From contig CM063110.1 of the NCBI GenBank assembly GCA_031841125.1, forward strand, positions 52,985,946-53,049,945: 64,000 bases of DNA, given 5' to 3'. Every line of letters starts with the position of its first letter. The first letter of the stretch is position 1. Made by a program: the position numbers and the translations under genes. Under the pieces are notes generated by a model. The model had not been told where the DNA came from. It saw only the letters and a list, made by a program, of their open reading frames with translations, and made no database searches. This DNA comes from Acanthococcus lagerstroemiae (taxonomy: Eukaryota > Arthropoda > Insecta > Hemiptera > Eriococcidae). Positions 1 to 9,471 of this stretch are shown piece after piece.

Positions 1-194
1 CTTAAACGGTCGAACACTGTCTTACTCAAAAATATATTTCTAGTCTAAGGAATATTTTGTCATTCGTTACTCTTGCCCCTTTCCCCCTGCCCTGAAATAA
101 CCATCAATGTTGAAATACGACATGTATTACTATTTGTGCGTTTCGTTTGTTTTTTAACTTTACGGATACAGCCAAGTAGATGGCCAGTATTTTC

Positions 195-803
195 CAAGGT
201 TGGGAAAATTCGAATCCGGATTCGAATCCGCTTCTAAGAATTGGATTTGTATCAGTGATTCGAATCCAATGGACGACCCGGATTCGTAAAATTTATTCGA
301 ATCCTTTTAGAGGATTCGTTGGAATTTTTTAGTTAGCCGTATTAGGCGCTAAAGTCGCCCAACATGGCCATCTGTTTCGTTCACTTTTATTTTTTTTTAA
401 CGAAAAAAATATCAAAAAACGTAATAAAAGCTACAAAATTCCTTCTGGTCTCCTCAGTCGAAACATTAAATTTAATTTCTTCAGAAACTACATTGCTGAA
501 AGTATGTTTACCATGATTACATCGAATAAGATCCAGTTTTTGGAGTATTTAGTCTTTCTGAAGAAAGAAAAAAAAAAGTCAATGATTGCTGAGTGAGTAA
601 AATAGGTATCTTTTATTTTGATTTTGTAACAGCTAAAAAAAGATTCCATGATTCCTGGATTCGATGATTCGTGGATTCGAATCCACGAATCCACTCCATT
701 TATTCAAATCCAGTAACGTAAATCATTCTTCGAATCCAAAAAAAGGCAGTGATTCGTGGATTCAGATTCGAATCCAACTTTAGTGGATTCGTTTTCAACC
801 TTG
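195..803. mobile_element. hAT-type MITE with 8-bp target duplication
   Basis: A 609-bp element is bounded by inverted ends: CAAGGTTGGGAAAA at the left, and CAAGGTTGAAAACG when the right end is read on the minus strand. It is flanked by a perfect 8-bp direct repeat GTATTTTC at 187-194 and 804-811. The interior is saturated with variants of GGATTCGAATCC, a palindromic motif that occurs near both ends (about 205-310 and 650-795), as expected of a non-autonomous element with many subterminal binding-site-like repeats. An 8-bp duplication is characteristic of the hAT superfamily. There is no transposase frame inside. Confidence 0.85.
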
Positions 804-998
804 GTATTTTCCAGTTGAGGGGACGGGGTAATAGGCAGCTCCTTTGACTTCTTGGTATATGTATCAACGCACTAGGGGTTGCCCTACTCACAGAATATGC
901 ATATGTAGCCCTTTGACGCCCTCGTTAGAGAAGTTAATGTCATTTTTTAGACGAATTAGTTATTCGTCGGATGTAAATATCGAAGATTGAGTGGAGGT

Positions 999-1475
999 CA
1001 GGCACGTACGGATGGGGGGGGGATTTACCAAACCCCCCTCCCCCCGTAAGAATTTTTAACTCAGCAGCTGGGAAAATTTACTATTTTAGTCAGACGAGTT
1101 GGGAAAACCCCAACAAGTTGAAAGTTTTTTTGTTTTTTTTTCTTTCTGCTTTGATATGATACTTGGAAATTGAGTTGAGAAGTTGGGAAAATCCGACAAA
1201 GTCAAAAGGTTTTTCTCTTCTTCTGGGAATTTGGAGTTGAGTCAGCTAGAAAAACCCAACAGATCAAAAGTCAAAAGTGTTTTTTTTTTGCTTTTGCTTT
1301 TGCTTTGATACTTGGGAATTTTGAGTTGAGTCAGTTGGAAAAATCCAATTGGTCAAAAAGTTTTTTCCCCTTTTTTTGCTTTGATACCTGCGAATTCTGA
1401 GTTGAGTCAGTTGGGACTTTCACAATTTTTACCCCCCCCCTCCCCTCCCTTGGAAAACTCTTCGGTACGTCCCTG
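999..1475. mobile_element. MITE-like element with G/C homopolymer edges and internal tandem units
   Basis: The left end CAGGCACGTACGGA and the right end read in reverse, CAGGGACGTACCGA, form inverted termini. Just inside lie long G runs (left) and C runs (right). The interior is built of four to five degenerate units of about 70-80 bp containing GAGTTGAGTCAGTTGG and CAAAAGTTTTT. Related copies are at 54616-55223 and, partial, at about 18358-18530. The flanks gtggaggt and gcggggaa match in only 4 of 8 positions, so the duplication is weak here. Assigned to a hAT-like family through the 54.6-kb copy. Confidence 0.6.
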
Positions 1476-1707
1476 GCGGGGAAAAAATACATTAAAACTA
1501 TTGATTTTCAAGTTTCATAGATCACCTAAATCCGATATTGGCGTTCTTGATGATCTGACTTGAATATTCAAGCATTTTCGAAATGGTCAATTTTTGAAGA
1601 TCAAAAAGCAAAATATTTATTTATTTACCAATTTTTGGATTTCTAAGATTACTGAGTAAATTCTCGATGTCAGCTTTCTTGGATTGTATCGTTCAATGAT
1701 GTGTGGT

Positions 1708-2180
1708 GCCCTATTGACCATTTTCACATTTAAATTCCGCAAAATTCCGCAGCGTCTCAAAAATTCTGCAAAATGAGACACTTTTTTCTCGCTACTGAAA
1801 CGGAAAATAATTTCCGCAACTTCAGTCGCGAAGAAACTGAATCCGTTTCCGCAATCCTGTACAGTATTCCTACCACGCAACGTTCAGCTGCGGAATTCTA
1901 TTCCTCTACTGACGCGGAAAAAAATCATATTTCCGCATTGTTCCGCCTCGAACAAAATCTATTTCCGCATAGTTCTGCTTCGAACAAAATCTATTTTCCG
2001 CAGCGTTCCACTACGTTTCATCAATTATATTCTGCCACATAATTATTTCTCTGGAGCGTCTCGGAGCGGACTATATTGGAAGCAGAACTGCGCAGAAAAT
2101 TTTATTCAGCAGCGTTTAGGAGCGACTATTATTTCACTGCTGTACAAAGCAGAATATTCTTCAATGCATACTACGGCGAC
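1708..2180 (-). repeat. TTCCGC-rich degenerate repeat, copy A
   Basis: This block holds many variants of TTCCGCA/TTCTGC spaced irregularly between AT-rich stretches. It begins next to CCCTATTGACCATTTTC, which recurs in inverted orientation as GGTCAATAGGG at the far end of the similar block at about 10860-11495. The two blocks therefore appear to be members of one repeat family in opposite orientations. Short open frames here are by-products of the repetition. No family is recognised. Confidence 0.45.
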
Positions 2181-2483
2181 TTTCATTAATTTCTGATGCT
2201 AGTATGAAAGAAAACAATTTTTATTTGAAAATAAACGAACAATTTATGCAAGTTTTTCAAATACATTTCGCGTCGCATTCGCGTGCTGGGTGGCTGCATT
2301 TCTGGAATCTGAAAATTTAATTTTCAGCATGAGAGCAGATTATTGAAAAGTGAAAAAATGTATACAGAATGAGTGGCAAGAAGTGACCTTTGTAGAAAAA
2401 AGTGACTAAATGGACGCCCTGCTAACCCCATATAATACGGCCAAGACGTCAGGAAAAAATATTAGTGTCTGTTGAAACAAAAT

Positions 2484-3046
2484 AGGTCTGTTTGGGCAGC
2501 ATACAGAAACTACCAAAGTTGACAAAATGTACAGAAAGTGCGTTTGGGCAACTTTTCTGCACTTTCTGTAACTGCAGAGAGAATGTTCGAGCACCGACTT
2601 TCTGGAGTTTCTGTAAGTTTCTGTAACTTTTTTGTGAACAGTTGGAACGGAAAAAAACTTTTGGTTATTCCTTATAAAAAATTTGCTAACAATTAAATAA
2701 TTTCATAAGAGAACGTTGAAGGTGATTTGCAATTGTTCAATTTTATTTTATGTGGAGATTTATCAATGAAATCCTTATAAAAAATTTGATAACAATTAAA
2801 TAATTTCAAGAGAGAATGTTGAAGGTGATTTGCAATTGTTCAATTTTATTTTATGTGGAGATTTATCCATGAAAATGAACGTTGATCGGAAATTTCAACA
2901 GAAAGTGCAAAAAAAGTGTTTGAGCATATGCTAAAACAATTACACAACAGCACTACAGAAACTTACAGAAACGAACAGAGACGTTTGTACAGAACTTACA
3001 GAAAAAATCATCAAGATTAATTTCTGTACGCTGCCTGAACAGACCT
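2484..3046. mobile_element. PIF/Harbinger-like MITE
   Basis: The inverted termini are AGGTCTGTTTGGGCAGCATA at the left and AGGTCTGTTCAGGCAGCGTA at the right (read in reverse), with a candidate 3-bp duplication AAT on both sides (2481-2483 and 3047-3049). A TCTGTTTGG-like terminus and a 3-bp duplication fit PIF/Harbinger, although a TA or TWA duplication is an alternative reading. The interior carries many ACAGAAA/TTTCTGT motifs in both orientations. No transposase is present. Confidence 0.6.
2670..2875. repeat. 103-bp tandem duplication inside the Harbinger-like MITE
   Basis: Two adjacent units start at 2670 and 2773 with CCTTATAAAAAATTTG. They agree at almost every position through GTGGAGATTTATC. 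The few differences suggest a duplication that came later than the element itself. Confidence 0.85.
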
Positions 3047-4102
3047 AATAATCACCATATCGATTCCCTCTATGAAAATATACGCGCAGCCAAAGAAATA
3101 CTCTGAACCAGGAACTTTAAGATCAGATTGATTTTCACAATGTCGAATTCGGAATTCACTCTTTCTAACGTTACTGTACGGGAAATTTCACATGAAGGGA
3201 AAAACACCCACCCACTGACTTCAGAAACCGCAATGAGTTCAACGAAATCCTATCAACAACAAACTATTCGCGCTACCAATGATAAATACTAGAGGTTCCT
3301 TCATGCAGCCACTGACTTCATTTGTATCAGTTTCACATTACTTGATTCGCGAGGTTAGAGTTCTGATATTTTCGGATTTATTTCGATTTCAGAACTTGAG
3401 ACTGGCTTCAGTTTTTTTGTTAATCAAAACCGATGCCGAAATGAGAATCTAATTTGAATTTGACAAAACGGTATGCTGCATCTTGCAGTAGCGACATCTC
3501 ATTTCTGAATACCATTGAATACGATCATACGTTCAGAATGAACGTATTCAACGGTACTGTACATTGATTAAATGCGGATACATTAAGGAAATTTGTTGCG
3601 TGACATTCGTTAGTGCACGCTCGTCATACGAGTGCAATTTTGCCAAAATAGTCGTCAAGCAGAAAGTTCCTGCACCATGCTCGAGCCTTTGAACGTGCAT
3701 ATTGAAACATGAATACTGTACTTACGAGTGAACTGACGACTTGGATCGCTGAATAGTGGACAATGGGCACGTTGGAACTGCGATTACATTCGTCATAAAT
3801 CTGTGTTCATGCAAATGCACAAATGTCAGTGCAATATGAAACGGATGTCAGATAGTACTACCAGCTACCAGTAATGTAAATACTTACCAAGTTCATCAAA
3901 TAAATTGATCACTTGTTCCTCTCTTCATTAGCGAATAACCGATATTAGGAAACGACCTTGTGAAAAAATCTTCCCATGAACGACAGTAATTGCAACAATT
4001 TTAACGCTTTAATTTCATAAGTTTGCACCACATTTGATTATTCGGAAATTGCACGAAACTTTCGTTTATCGTTATTTCGAATAATGGACAGCGGGACAGC
4101 GG
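3047..4102. other. No gene recognised; one short hairpin
   Basis: AT-rich sequence without a convincing open frame or repeat signature. The only structure seen is a perfect stem ATACGTTCA-GAA-TGAACGTAT at 3527-3547, extended imperfectly by ACCATTGAATACG and CGTATTCAACGGT on either side. Confidence 0.5.
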
Positions 4103-4107
4103 CACAC

Positions 4108-4292
4108 TCTTCAAGTAATTTGAGCCGGGTTATGAAACTCACCGAATTTAGTTAACGAAGTTTATTATTTACATACTTATATTACAAAATAATGATGGAA
4201 CGAAAAAAGGAGAATTAACACGTTTTCATGAACAAAGGACTTAGATATCAACAAACGTGATTCCACGATTCCACAGACAAATAATATCAACA
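4108..4292 (-). repeat. 3' LTR of the copia element
   Basis: Direct repeat of 9472-9656. The AATAAA signal is at plus-strand positions 4161-4166 and the TATA-like segment at about 4174-4183. It is bounded outside by CACAC and inside by the polypurine tract. Confidence 0.93.
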
Positions 4293-4301
4293 TCCGCCCC
4301 T
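4293..4301 (-). promoter_or_regulatory. Polypurine tract
   Basis: Read on the minus strand, AGGGGCGGA immediately precedes the TGTTGATATT start of the 3' LTR, the expected place for plus-strand priming. Confidence 0.8.
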
Positions 4302-4408
4302 AATGGAGCATTATTTCAAGTGTATGAAAGTAAAAAAAAAACAATTAATAAAGAATATAGGAATAATGCGAGATTAAACAAGTAATAAAAACAATATTAA
4401 ACAAAAAA

Positions 4409-4536
4409 ACTGCTTTCGCTTCGCGAAAGCAGTACCGACTTTTCGGCCTTCGGCCGAAAAGCACTCGGAACTCGCTTCGCTCGTTCCTCGCAGTAATACC
4501 GAAACGTACTCGGAACTCGCTTCGCTCGTTCCTCGC
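4409..4536. repeat. Cluster of GC-rich hairpins in the copia 3' segment
   Basis: The first hairpin is 4409-4433 with a perfect 11-bp stem ACTGCTTTCGC and loop TTC. The second is 4439-4461 with a 10-bp stem CTTTTCGGCC and loop TTC. Two copies of a 29-bp imperfect palindrome beginning ACTCGGAACTCGCTTCGCTC follow at 4463-4491 and 4508-4536. They contrast with the AT-rich surroundings and would fold in the element's RNA. Confidence 0.9.
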
Positions 4537-4885
4537 GAAATCGAGACACTGTCGACACGTTTTAAGTGGTAAACGTTTTAGAAAACGCAAATGTCGACAA
4601 GGACTAGTGGTATTCGGCCGAAATGTTTAAGGCCATTCACGTTTTAAAAAACGCAACTCTCGACAGAGAATAGTATTATAAAAAATATAAAACTACCCGG
4701 CTATCAAAATTAGAGTTCGTATAAATTTGAAATCGATACATTCAAGGCGGAAACGTGTAAGACCGAAACATTTGTATAATACAACAAAACTACGCGGCTA
4801 TCAAAATTTGATTTCGTATAAATTAAATCCCAAACAACATCGAGTACATAAGTCGCCTTGCGCTTCTTATGCTGAACTTAAATTG

Positions 4886-5157
4886 AGGAAACTCGTGAAC
4901 GACTCAACCGATTGTTATCAAACTTTCACCAATACAACTTCAAGTACTTCTCTATAATGTACCAAAATTTGGAATCAAATGATTCGATAGTTCCTGAGAT
5001 TTTTGTGCCACAAATTTTGTCCTCAAGGAAAACTCACGAACGGCTCGACCGATTGCCTTCAAAAGCTTATTTTAACAACTTCGAGTACTTCTCCATAATA
5101 TACCAAAATTTGGAATCAATTGATTCAATAGTTTCTGAGATTTTCTTCCCACAAAAT
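4886..5157. repeat. Diverged tandem duplication of about 135 bp
   Basis: Unit one (about 4886-5017) and unit two (about 5026-5152) share, in order, GGAAACTCGTGAACGACTC / GGAAAACTCACGAACGGCTC, TACCAAAATTTGGAATCAA and CTGAGATTTT. The divergence shows the duplication is older than this copy of the element. Confidence 0.8.
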
Positions 5158-5176
5158 TAAGGTGTACATATATAAA

Positions 5177-5179
<3 letters not shown>

Positions 5180-5216
<37 letters not shown>
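5180..5216. repeat. TA dinucleotide microsatellite
   Basis: About 18 uninterrupted TA units inside the copia 3' segment. Confidence 0.95.
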
Positions 5217-5219
<3 letters not shown>

Positions 5220-5376
5220 AAACCTGAAATTCAGCCACTATTACAGTCGTGTTCTAAACACTCTGAAACGCAAAAAAAACATTGCCCCCGCCCCCAACTT
5301 CACAACTGTGACGAGTGTAATACCTCCCTTTTCTTCGAAAAGTCGGTAAAAAAAAAATACGTATGACTAATAAGAA

Positions 5377-8300
5377 TTACAATATATTTAAACGATTACG
5401 AAAGTCTGAAAATTTTGTATTAGATAAACCTTTGGTAAAAAGATCAGCTAACATTAATTCAGTCTGAAGATATTTGACGTCAACAACCCTCTTCTTAATA
5501 TAATCCACAATAAAATTTTCTTTAATTGACATTTGCTTGCAACGGGCATTATTTTCGTAATTTTGCAACAATTTAATAGCAGGTTGATTATCTTCGAATA
5601 AAACAATCGGTTTCGGTATAGGAATTAACATATCTTCGAGTAAATAAGACAGATGTAATAATTCACAAAGAGCACCGCAAGTAGACAGGAATTCAGCTTC
5701 GGTACTGGAAAGTGCAACGGTTTTTTGTTTCTTCGAAGACCAGGAAATAGTATCACCAAAAACTTGGAATAAATGACCAGATATCGATTTTCTGTCATTT
5801 ACGTCATTTCCGTAGTCAGCATCGGCATAGCCTAAAAGTGAGTCATCACTTTTAGCTTGAAAGTTCAGCGATAGGAAACGAGTATGATACAAATACTGTA
5901 AAACTCGAATCAGATAATGAAAGGTTTCATCAGTTGCACGGTCTTGGAAACGACTGAAATAAGATACCGCATAACAGATGTCTGGTCTCGACGCCATCAT
6001 GATGTAGATTAAACTGCCAAGTAGCTCTTTGAATGGAAGTTCGGTAATTTTGTCGGCATCATTAACGCGGATTTGAAGTTTTTCTTCAATCGGAGTTTTC
6101 ACGGGTTTTGAATCGACAACACGAAATTTCTCGGCAACTTCTTCAATCATCTTTGACTGATTAATCGCATAACTATTGTCTTTTTTATTAACAGTCATTC
6201 CGAGAAATTGTTTTACTTCACCCAGTGACTTGATCTTGAAGTTCAACTGAAGTTCGGATTTAACACGCTCAAGTAAATTTTCATCATCGGTGGCGACCAG
6301 AATATCATCGACATAAACGAGAACGTAACAGATGTAGTTTTCTTCCTTCAGCGTAAACAGACAGTGATCGTTTTTTGACTGTACAAGGCCAATTTTCGAT
6401 AAGACTTCGACGAGCTTTTTATTCCAGACAAACGGAGCTTCTTTTAAACCGTAAATCGCCTTTTTTAGTTTTAAAACTTTACCGGGAGATGCGACAAAGT
6501 GTTCTGGAATGTGTAAGAAGACAGGTTCTTGAAGTTCTCCATTGAGAAACGCATTTTTGACGTCGAACTGAGAGATGCTTAATTTTCTCTTCACAGCTAG
6601 CGATAACAATATACGGAAAGTACTCAATTTAGCGACTGGAGCACGAATATCAGACGATGTACTTGTTTTTTCAAAACCACGCGCGACAAGACGAGCTTTA
6701 TACAGGGGTTTTCCGTTGTCATCTTTAATACGATAGACCCATTTTGTCGAAATAGGTTTGATGACAGGGCTTTCATCGACCAACTCCCAGACATCGTTAT
6801 CCTCCATCGCGGTTAATTCTGCTGAAATCGCTTCGCGCCAAGTTTTTGAATCGAGGTTTATACCAGGGTCGCTCACTGTAAAGTAACATTGAAGACAATT
6901 CACAAGTTCATCGTTAACGTAATTTGTCGCAAAAGCTGTTGAGGGCTGAGGAGCTTCAGTGCCGGAAAAATACATTTCGTTTTCTCTCCAGGAAACGACG
7001 TCACGTGAATATATGACACGACCAGAATCTTCGTGGAAGAAGTACCACCCGTTTTGACCGTAGCCAACAAACGCACATTTCTCTGCATGTTCGTCAAGTT
7101 TCTTCCGCAGCTCTCTAGGTACGTGAACATATGCAGTACAGCCGAAAATTCGTAAGTTATGTACCGAGGGTTTAGTACCATACCATAGTTCTGCAGGCGT
7201 TTTGTCGCAGGCGATAGCGGCAGTCGGACTTCGATTTAAACAGTAGGTTGCAGTACGGAGAGCTTCATCCCACAGACTTCGAGGAAAATTAGCGTCAGCT
7301 ATCATAGTTACTGCCTTTTCAACAAGCGTTCGGTTCATGCGTTCGCTAACACCGTTCAATTCTGGCGTGTAACGTGGAGTATACTGAATATCGATACCAT
7401 TAGTTCTACAAAAACTTTTCAACTCGTCGGAAGTATACTCTCCACCTTGATCGCATCTAAACGCTTTAACGGTCTTATTAAACTGAGTTTTACACTGACT
7501 TACGTAATCTTTCAGTTTTGCAAAAACATCGCTTTTCTTCGTAATTAGGTAGATAACGGTAAAATGTGAGAAATCATCAATAAAGGAAACGAAATACTTA
7601 TTTCCTCCGTTTGACTCAGGAGTAACCGGACCGCAGACGTCTGTATGTACCAAGTCAAGGACTGAAGTAGCGCGTTTTCGAGTTCCATCAAACCACTGTC
7701 TCGTGCCTTTTCCTTTAGCGCAGGCTTCGCAGATTTCGGGTAGCTTAGCATTTTCCATGCCATCAGCGAGTTTTTTGTCGAACATTTTCTGCACATATGA
7801 GTCGTTTAAGTGACAAAGACGCTTGTGCCACAAGTTTTGATCGAAGATTTCGACACCTGTAATCATTACTGACATGCACGGTTGTACATTTAAGGCGGTT
7901 TCATATATGTCACGCGATAGAGCTTTGCCATACAATATATGTTTTCCGGATTGATCGAGTACATTTACAGTCGAGTTTTTTATGCGCATTTCAAAGCCGA
8001 GTTTATCAAGAATACGTAAGCTTAATAAATTTTCGGCGGCTTCGGACGAATATATAACGTTTTTAATCGAGCACGAAACGCCTAAGTTTGTCGTACATTC
8101 GATAGTACCAATTTTTGTAACATTAAAGCCAACATTACTTTTGGCAACTTGAATGAAGATGGGTGATTTTAATACAATAAACTTCGAAAATAAATTATCG
8201 TCCGCGATAATATGACGATTGGCGCAAGAATCTAGAAAGAATTTTACATTTACATTTTCATCAGAATATTTCGGAGTATCGTTAAGGTCGTTGGCTTTAA

Positions 8301-9078
8301 AACAGGCAATAAATGATACGGGTTTATCGCGAGATTCTGACGACTTATCTACGGACACGGCGGCATGAGCACGATTAACATGAGTATTCTGATTTTTCAA
8401 ACGCTTTCTGCAATCGCTGATACGATGACCAAAATTATGACAATAATTGCAATTTCCATTAAAGAACAAATTCGAATTACGATTATTAGCACCACTATAA
8501 CTTTCAGGAACTGGACTGGAGTTCGGCTGCTGCTCACGATTACCGTTGCTTTGATAATTTCCGCGACTGAACCGATGATTACCGCGACCAAATCGATGAT
8601 TACTGCGACTATGACCGTAGGGCTGACGAACTTGGAAAGCGGTGGCCTCTGCTTTGGCATCACGAATATTACTGACATTTTTCTCTGAGGTAGCCGCACA
8701 TTTTCGTGTTTGCGTGAGAAGGAATCGTCGTTTGATGTCTTCTAACGTAAGCTCATCATCGATGTCGCCAAAAGATTCGATGACAGAATCAAAATTTTCA
8801 CCCATGGACAAGATAAACTGATTCAAGATTTCGGACTCTGAGGGCTCAGCACCAGACATACGGAGTTCATTTACAATATTATCGAATTTGATGAAGTGGT
8901 CTTCTAATGAACCAGATTTATCGAATTTTAATTTTTGCCACTTCGCACGAATTATCAATTGGTCCATCCGACTGGAGTGCCCATATTGTTTCGTTAGCGC
9001 TTTCCACGCATCGCCAAATTTTTCGTGAGTTTTTACAAACGTATAAAATTGCGGATCAACATTTTTCATATACAACAT
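5377..9078 (-). CDS. copia Gag-Pol polyprotein (most of Gag, PR, IN, RT, RNase H)
   Basis: 1233 codons without a stop; coding similarity continues upstream of the first ATG to about 9258. Domains in order: Gag (about 1-130); basic RG/RFGRGN-rich linker; CX2CX4HX4C zinc knuckle C210, C213, H218, C223; aspartic protease at FFLDSCANRH (D283), where the usual DSG/DTG glycine is cysteine; integrase HHCC zinc domain H418, H423, C450, C453; integrase catalytic D480, D543, E579 with D-35-E spacing; RT with FDVKNAFLNG (D839) and YVDD (922-925); RNase H with D1086, E1127, D1163. The KHID-type segment near the C terminus reads KQMSIKEN. The product would package its RNA and copy and integrate the element. 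PR and gag changes raise doubt about autonomous activity. Confidence 0.95.
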   Translation of the reverse strand: MLYMKNVDPQFYTFVKTHEKFGDAWKALTKQYGHSSRMDQLIIRAKWQKLKFDKSGSLEDHFIKFDNIVNELRMSGAEPSESEILNQFILSMGENFDSVIESFGDIDDELTLEDIKRRFLLTQTRKCAATSEKNVSNIRDAKAEATAFQVRQPYGHSRSNHRFGRGNHRFSRGNYQSNGNREQQPNSSPVPESYSGANNRNSNLFFNGNCNYCHNFGHRISDCRKRLKNQNTHVNRAHAAVSVDKSSESRDKPVSFIACFKANDLNDTPKYSDENVNVKFFLDSCANRHIIADDNLFSKFIVLKSPIFIQVAKSNVGFNVTKIGTIECTTNLGVSCSIKNVIYSSEAAENLLSLRILDKLGFEMRIKNSTVNVLDQSGKHILYGKALSRDIYETALNVQPCMSVMITGVEIFDQNLWHKRLCHLNDSYVQKMFDKKLADGMENAKLPEICEACAKGKGTRQWFDGTRKRATSVLDLVHTDVCGPVTPESNGGNKYFVSFIDDFSHFTVIYLITKKSDVFAKLKDYVSQCKTQFNKTVKAFRCDQGGEYTSDELKSFCRTNGIDIQYTPRYTPELNGVSERMNRTLVEKAVTMIADANFPRSLWDEALRTATYCLNRSPTAAIACDKTPAELWYGTKPSVHNLRIFGCTAYVHVPRELRKKLDEHAEKCAFVGYGQNGWYFFHEDSGRVIYSRDVVSWRENEMYFSGTEAPQPSTAFATNYVNDELVNCLQCYFTVSDPGINLDSKTWREAISAELTAMEDNDVWELVDESPVIKPISTKWVYRIKDDNGKPLYKARLVARGFEKTSTSSDIRAPVAKLSTFRILLSLAVKRKLSISQFDVKNAFLNGELQEPVFLHIPEHFVASPGKVLKLKKAIYGLKEAPFVWNKKLVEVLSKIGLVQSKNDHCLFTLKEENYICYVLVYVDDILVATDDENLLERVKSELQLNFKIKSLGEVKQFLGMTVNKKDNSYAINQSKMIEEVAEKFRVVDSKPVKTPIEEKLQIRVNDADKITELPFKELLGSLIYIMMASRPDICYAVSYFSRFQDRATDETFHYLIRVLQYLYHTRFLSLNFQAKSDDSLLGYADADYGNDVNDRKSISGHLFQVFGDTISWSSKKQKTVALSSTEAEFLSTCGALCELLHLSYLLEDMLIPIPKPIVLFEDNQPAIKLLQNYENNARCKQMSIKENFIVDYIKKRVVDVKYLQTELMLADLFTKGLSNTKFSDFRNRLNIL

Positions 9079-9155
9079 TACGGCTAACGAATTTTTCCGC
9101 TTGTCGTAATCGCCTGAACTTGAGACTTTTAAGGTGCTGTCTAGGTTGTGTAACG

Positions 9156-9392
9156 TTAACGCATGTCGGAAACCGAAGGAAAAATCTTCAAAGTTCTTCC
9201 CTGTGAACTTGGGTACTGACGCAGCAAAGCTAGGAGTACGGGCGTAGCAGTACCGGAATCAGCTTCCGATTCATTTGCAGAAGATTCATTTTCAGAGTTA
9301 CCAGGCGATTCGTTTTCGGATTTTTCAGCATTAGAATTATTACCTTGTTCAGGCTCAGATTGAACACCACGGCGATTTCGAGTTTTCTTCAT
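9156..9392 (-). pseudogene. copia Gag N-terminal part, out of frame with the rest
   Basis: A 78-codon frame opens with ATG at 9392, just downstream of the PBS. It encodes a short basic start (KKTRNRR) and a Ser/Glu/Asn-rich acidic stretch, then runs into a stop at 9156. The conserved Gag sequence (VPKFTGKNFEDF and onward) lies in another frame that opens after a stop at 9259-9261 and joins the long polyprotein. The two frames overlap between about 9258 and 9156. A one-base loss or a programmed -1 shift in that interval would explain the arrangement. No ATG lies in the downstream frame before 9078. Confidence 0.7.
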
Positions 9393-9457
9393 CGCTTCAC
9401 AGGATTCACGGGATCAGTAACGAACGGAAGCATAAAGCTTAGAACTGATATTTTTAT

Positions 9458-9471
9458 CTGGGCCCATAACC
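9458..9471 (-). promoter_or_regulatory. Primer-binding site for initiator tRNA-Met fragment
   Basis: The plus strand reads CTGGGCCCATAACC, the sequence of the anticodon arm of eukaryotic initiator tRNA-Met. The complementary minus strand directly follows the 5' LTR, so a 5' half-tRNA would prime minus-strand DNA as known for Drosophila copia. Confidence 0.88.

Larger units (their letters stand above)
4293..5376 (-). other. Long 3' noncoding segment of the copia element
   Basis: About 1.08 kb separates the pol stop codon from the 3' LTR, far more than in Drosophila copia. It holds GC-rich hairpins (4409-4536), repeated blocks with GGCTATCAAAATT (about 4698 and 4797), a diverged tandem duplication (about 4886-5157) and a TA microsatellite. 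No conserved coding frame is apparent; a frame at 4345-4590 is created by the hairpin repeats. Confidence 0.8.

Noticed and set aside
4345..4590. Protein with ARNERSEFRV repeats in the copia 3' segment
   Set aside because: The repeats come from the 29-bp palindromes; no homologous domain is known to me and the frame includes AT-rich non-repeat ends.
8365..8699. Two 100-codon frames overlapping the copia Gag linker
   Set aside because: Shadows of the low-complexity basic linker in the polyprotein; they occupy other frames and have no independent signal.
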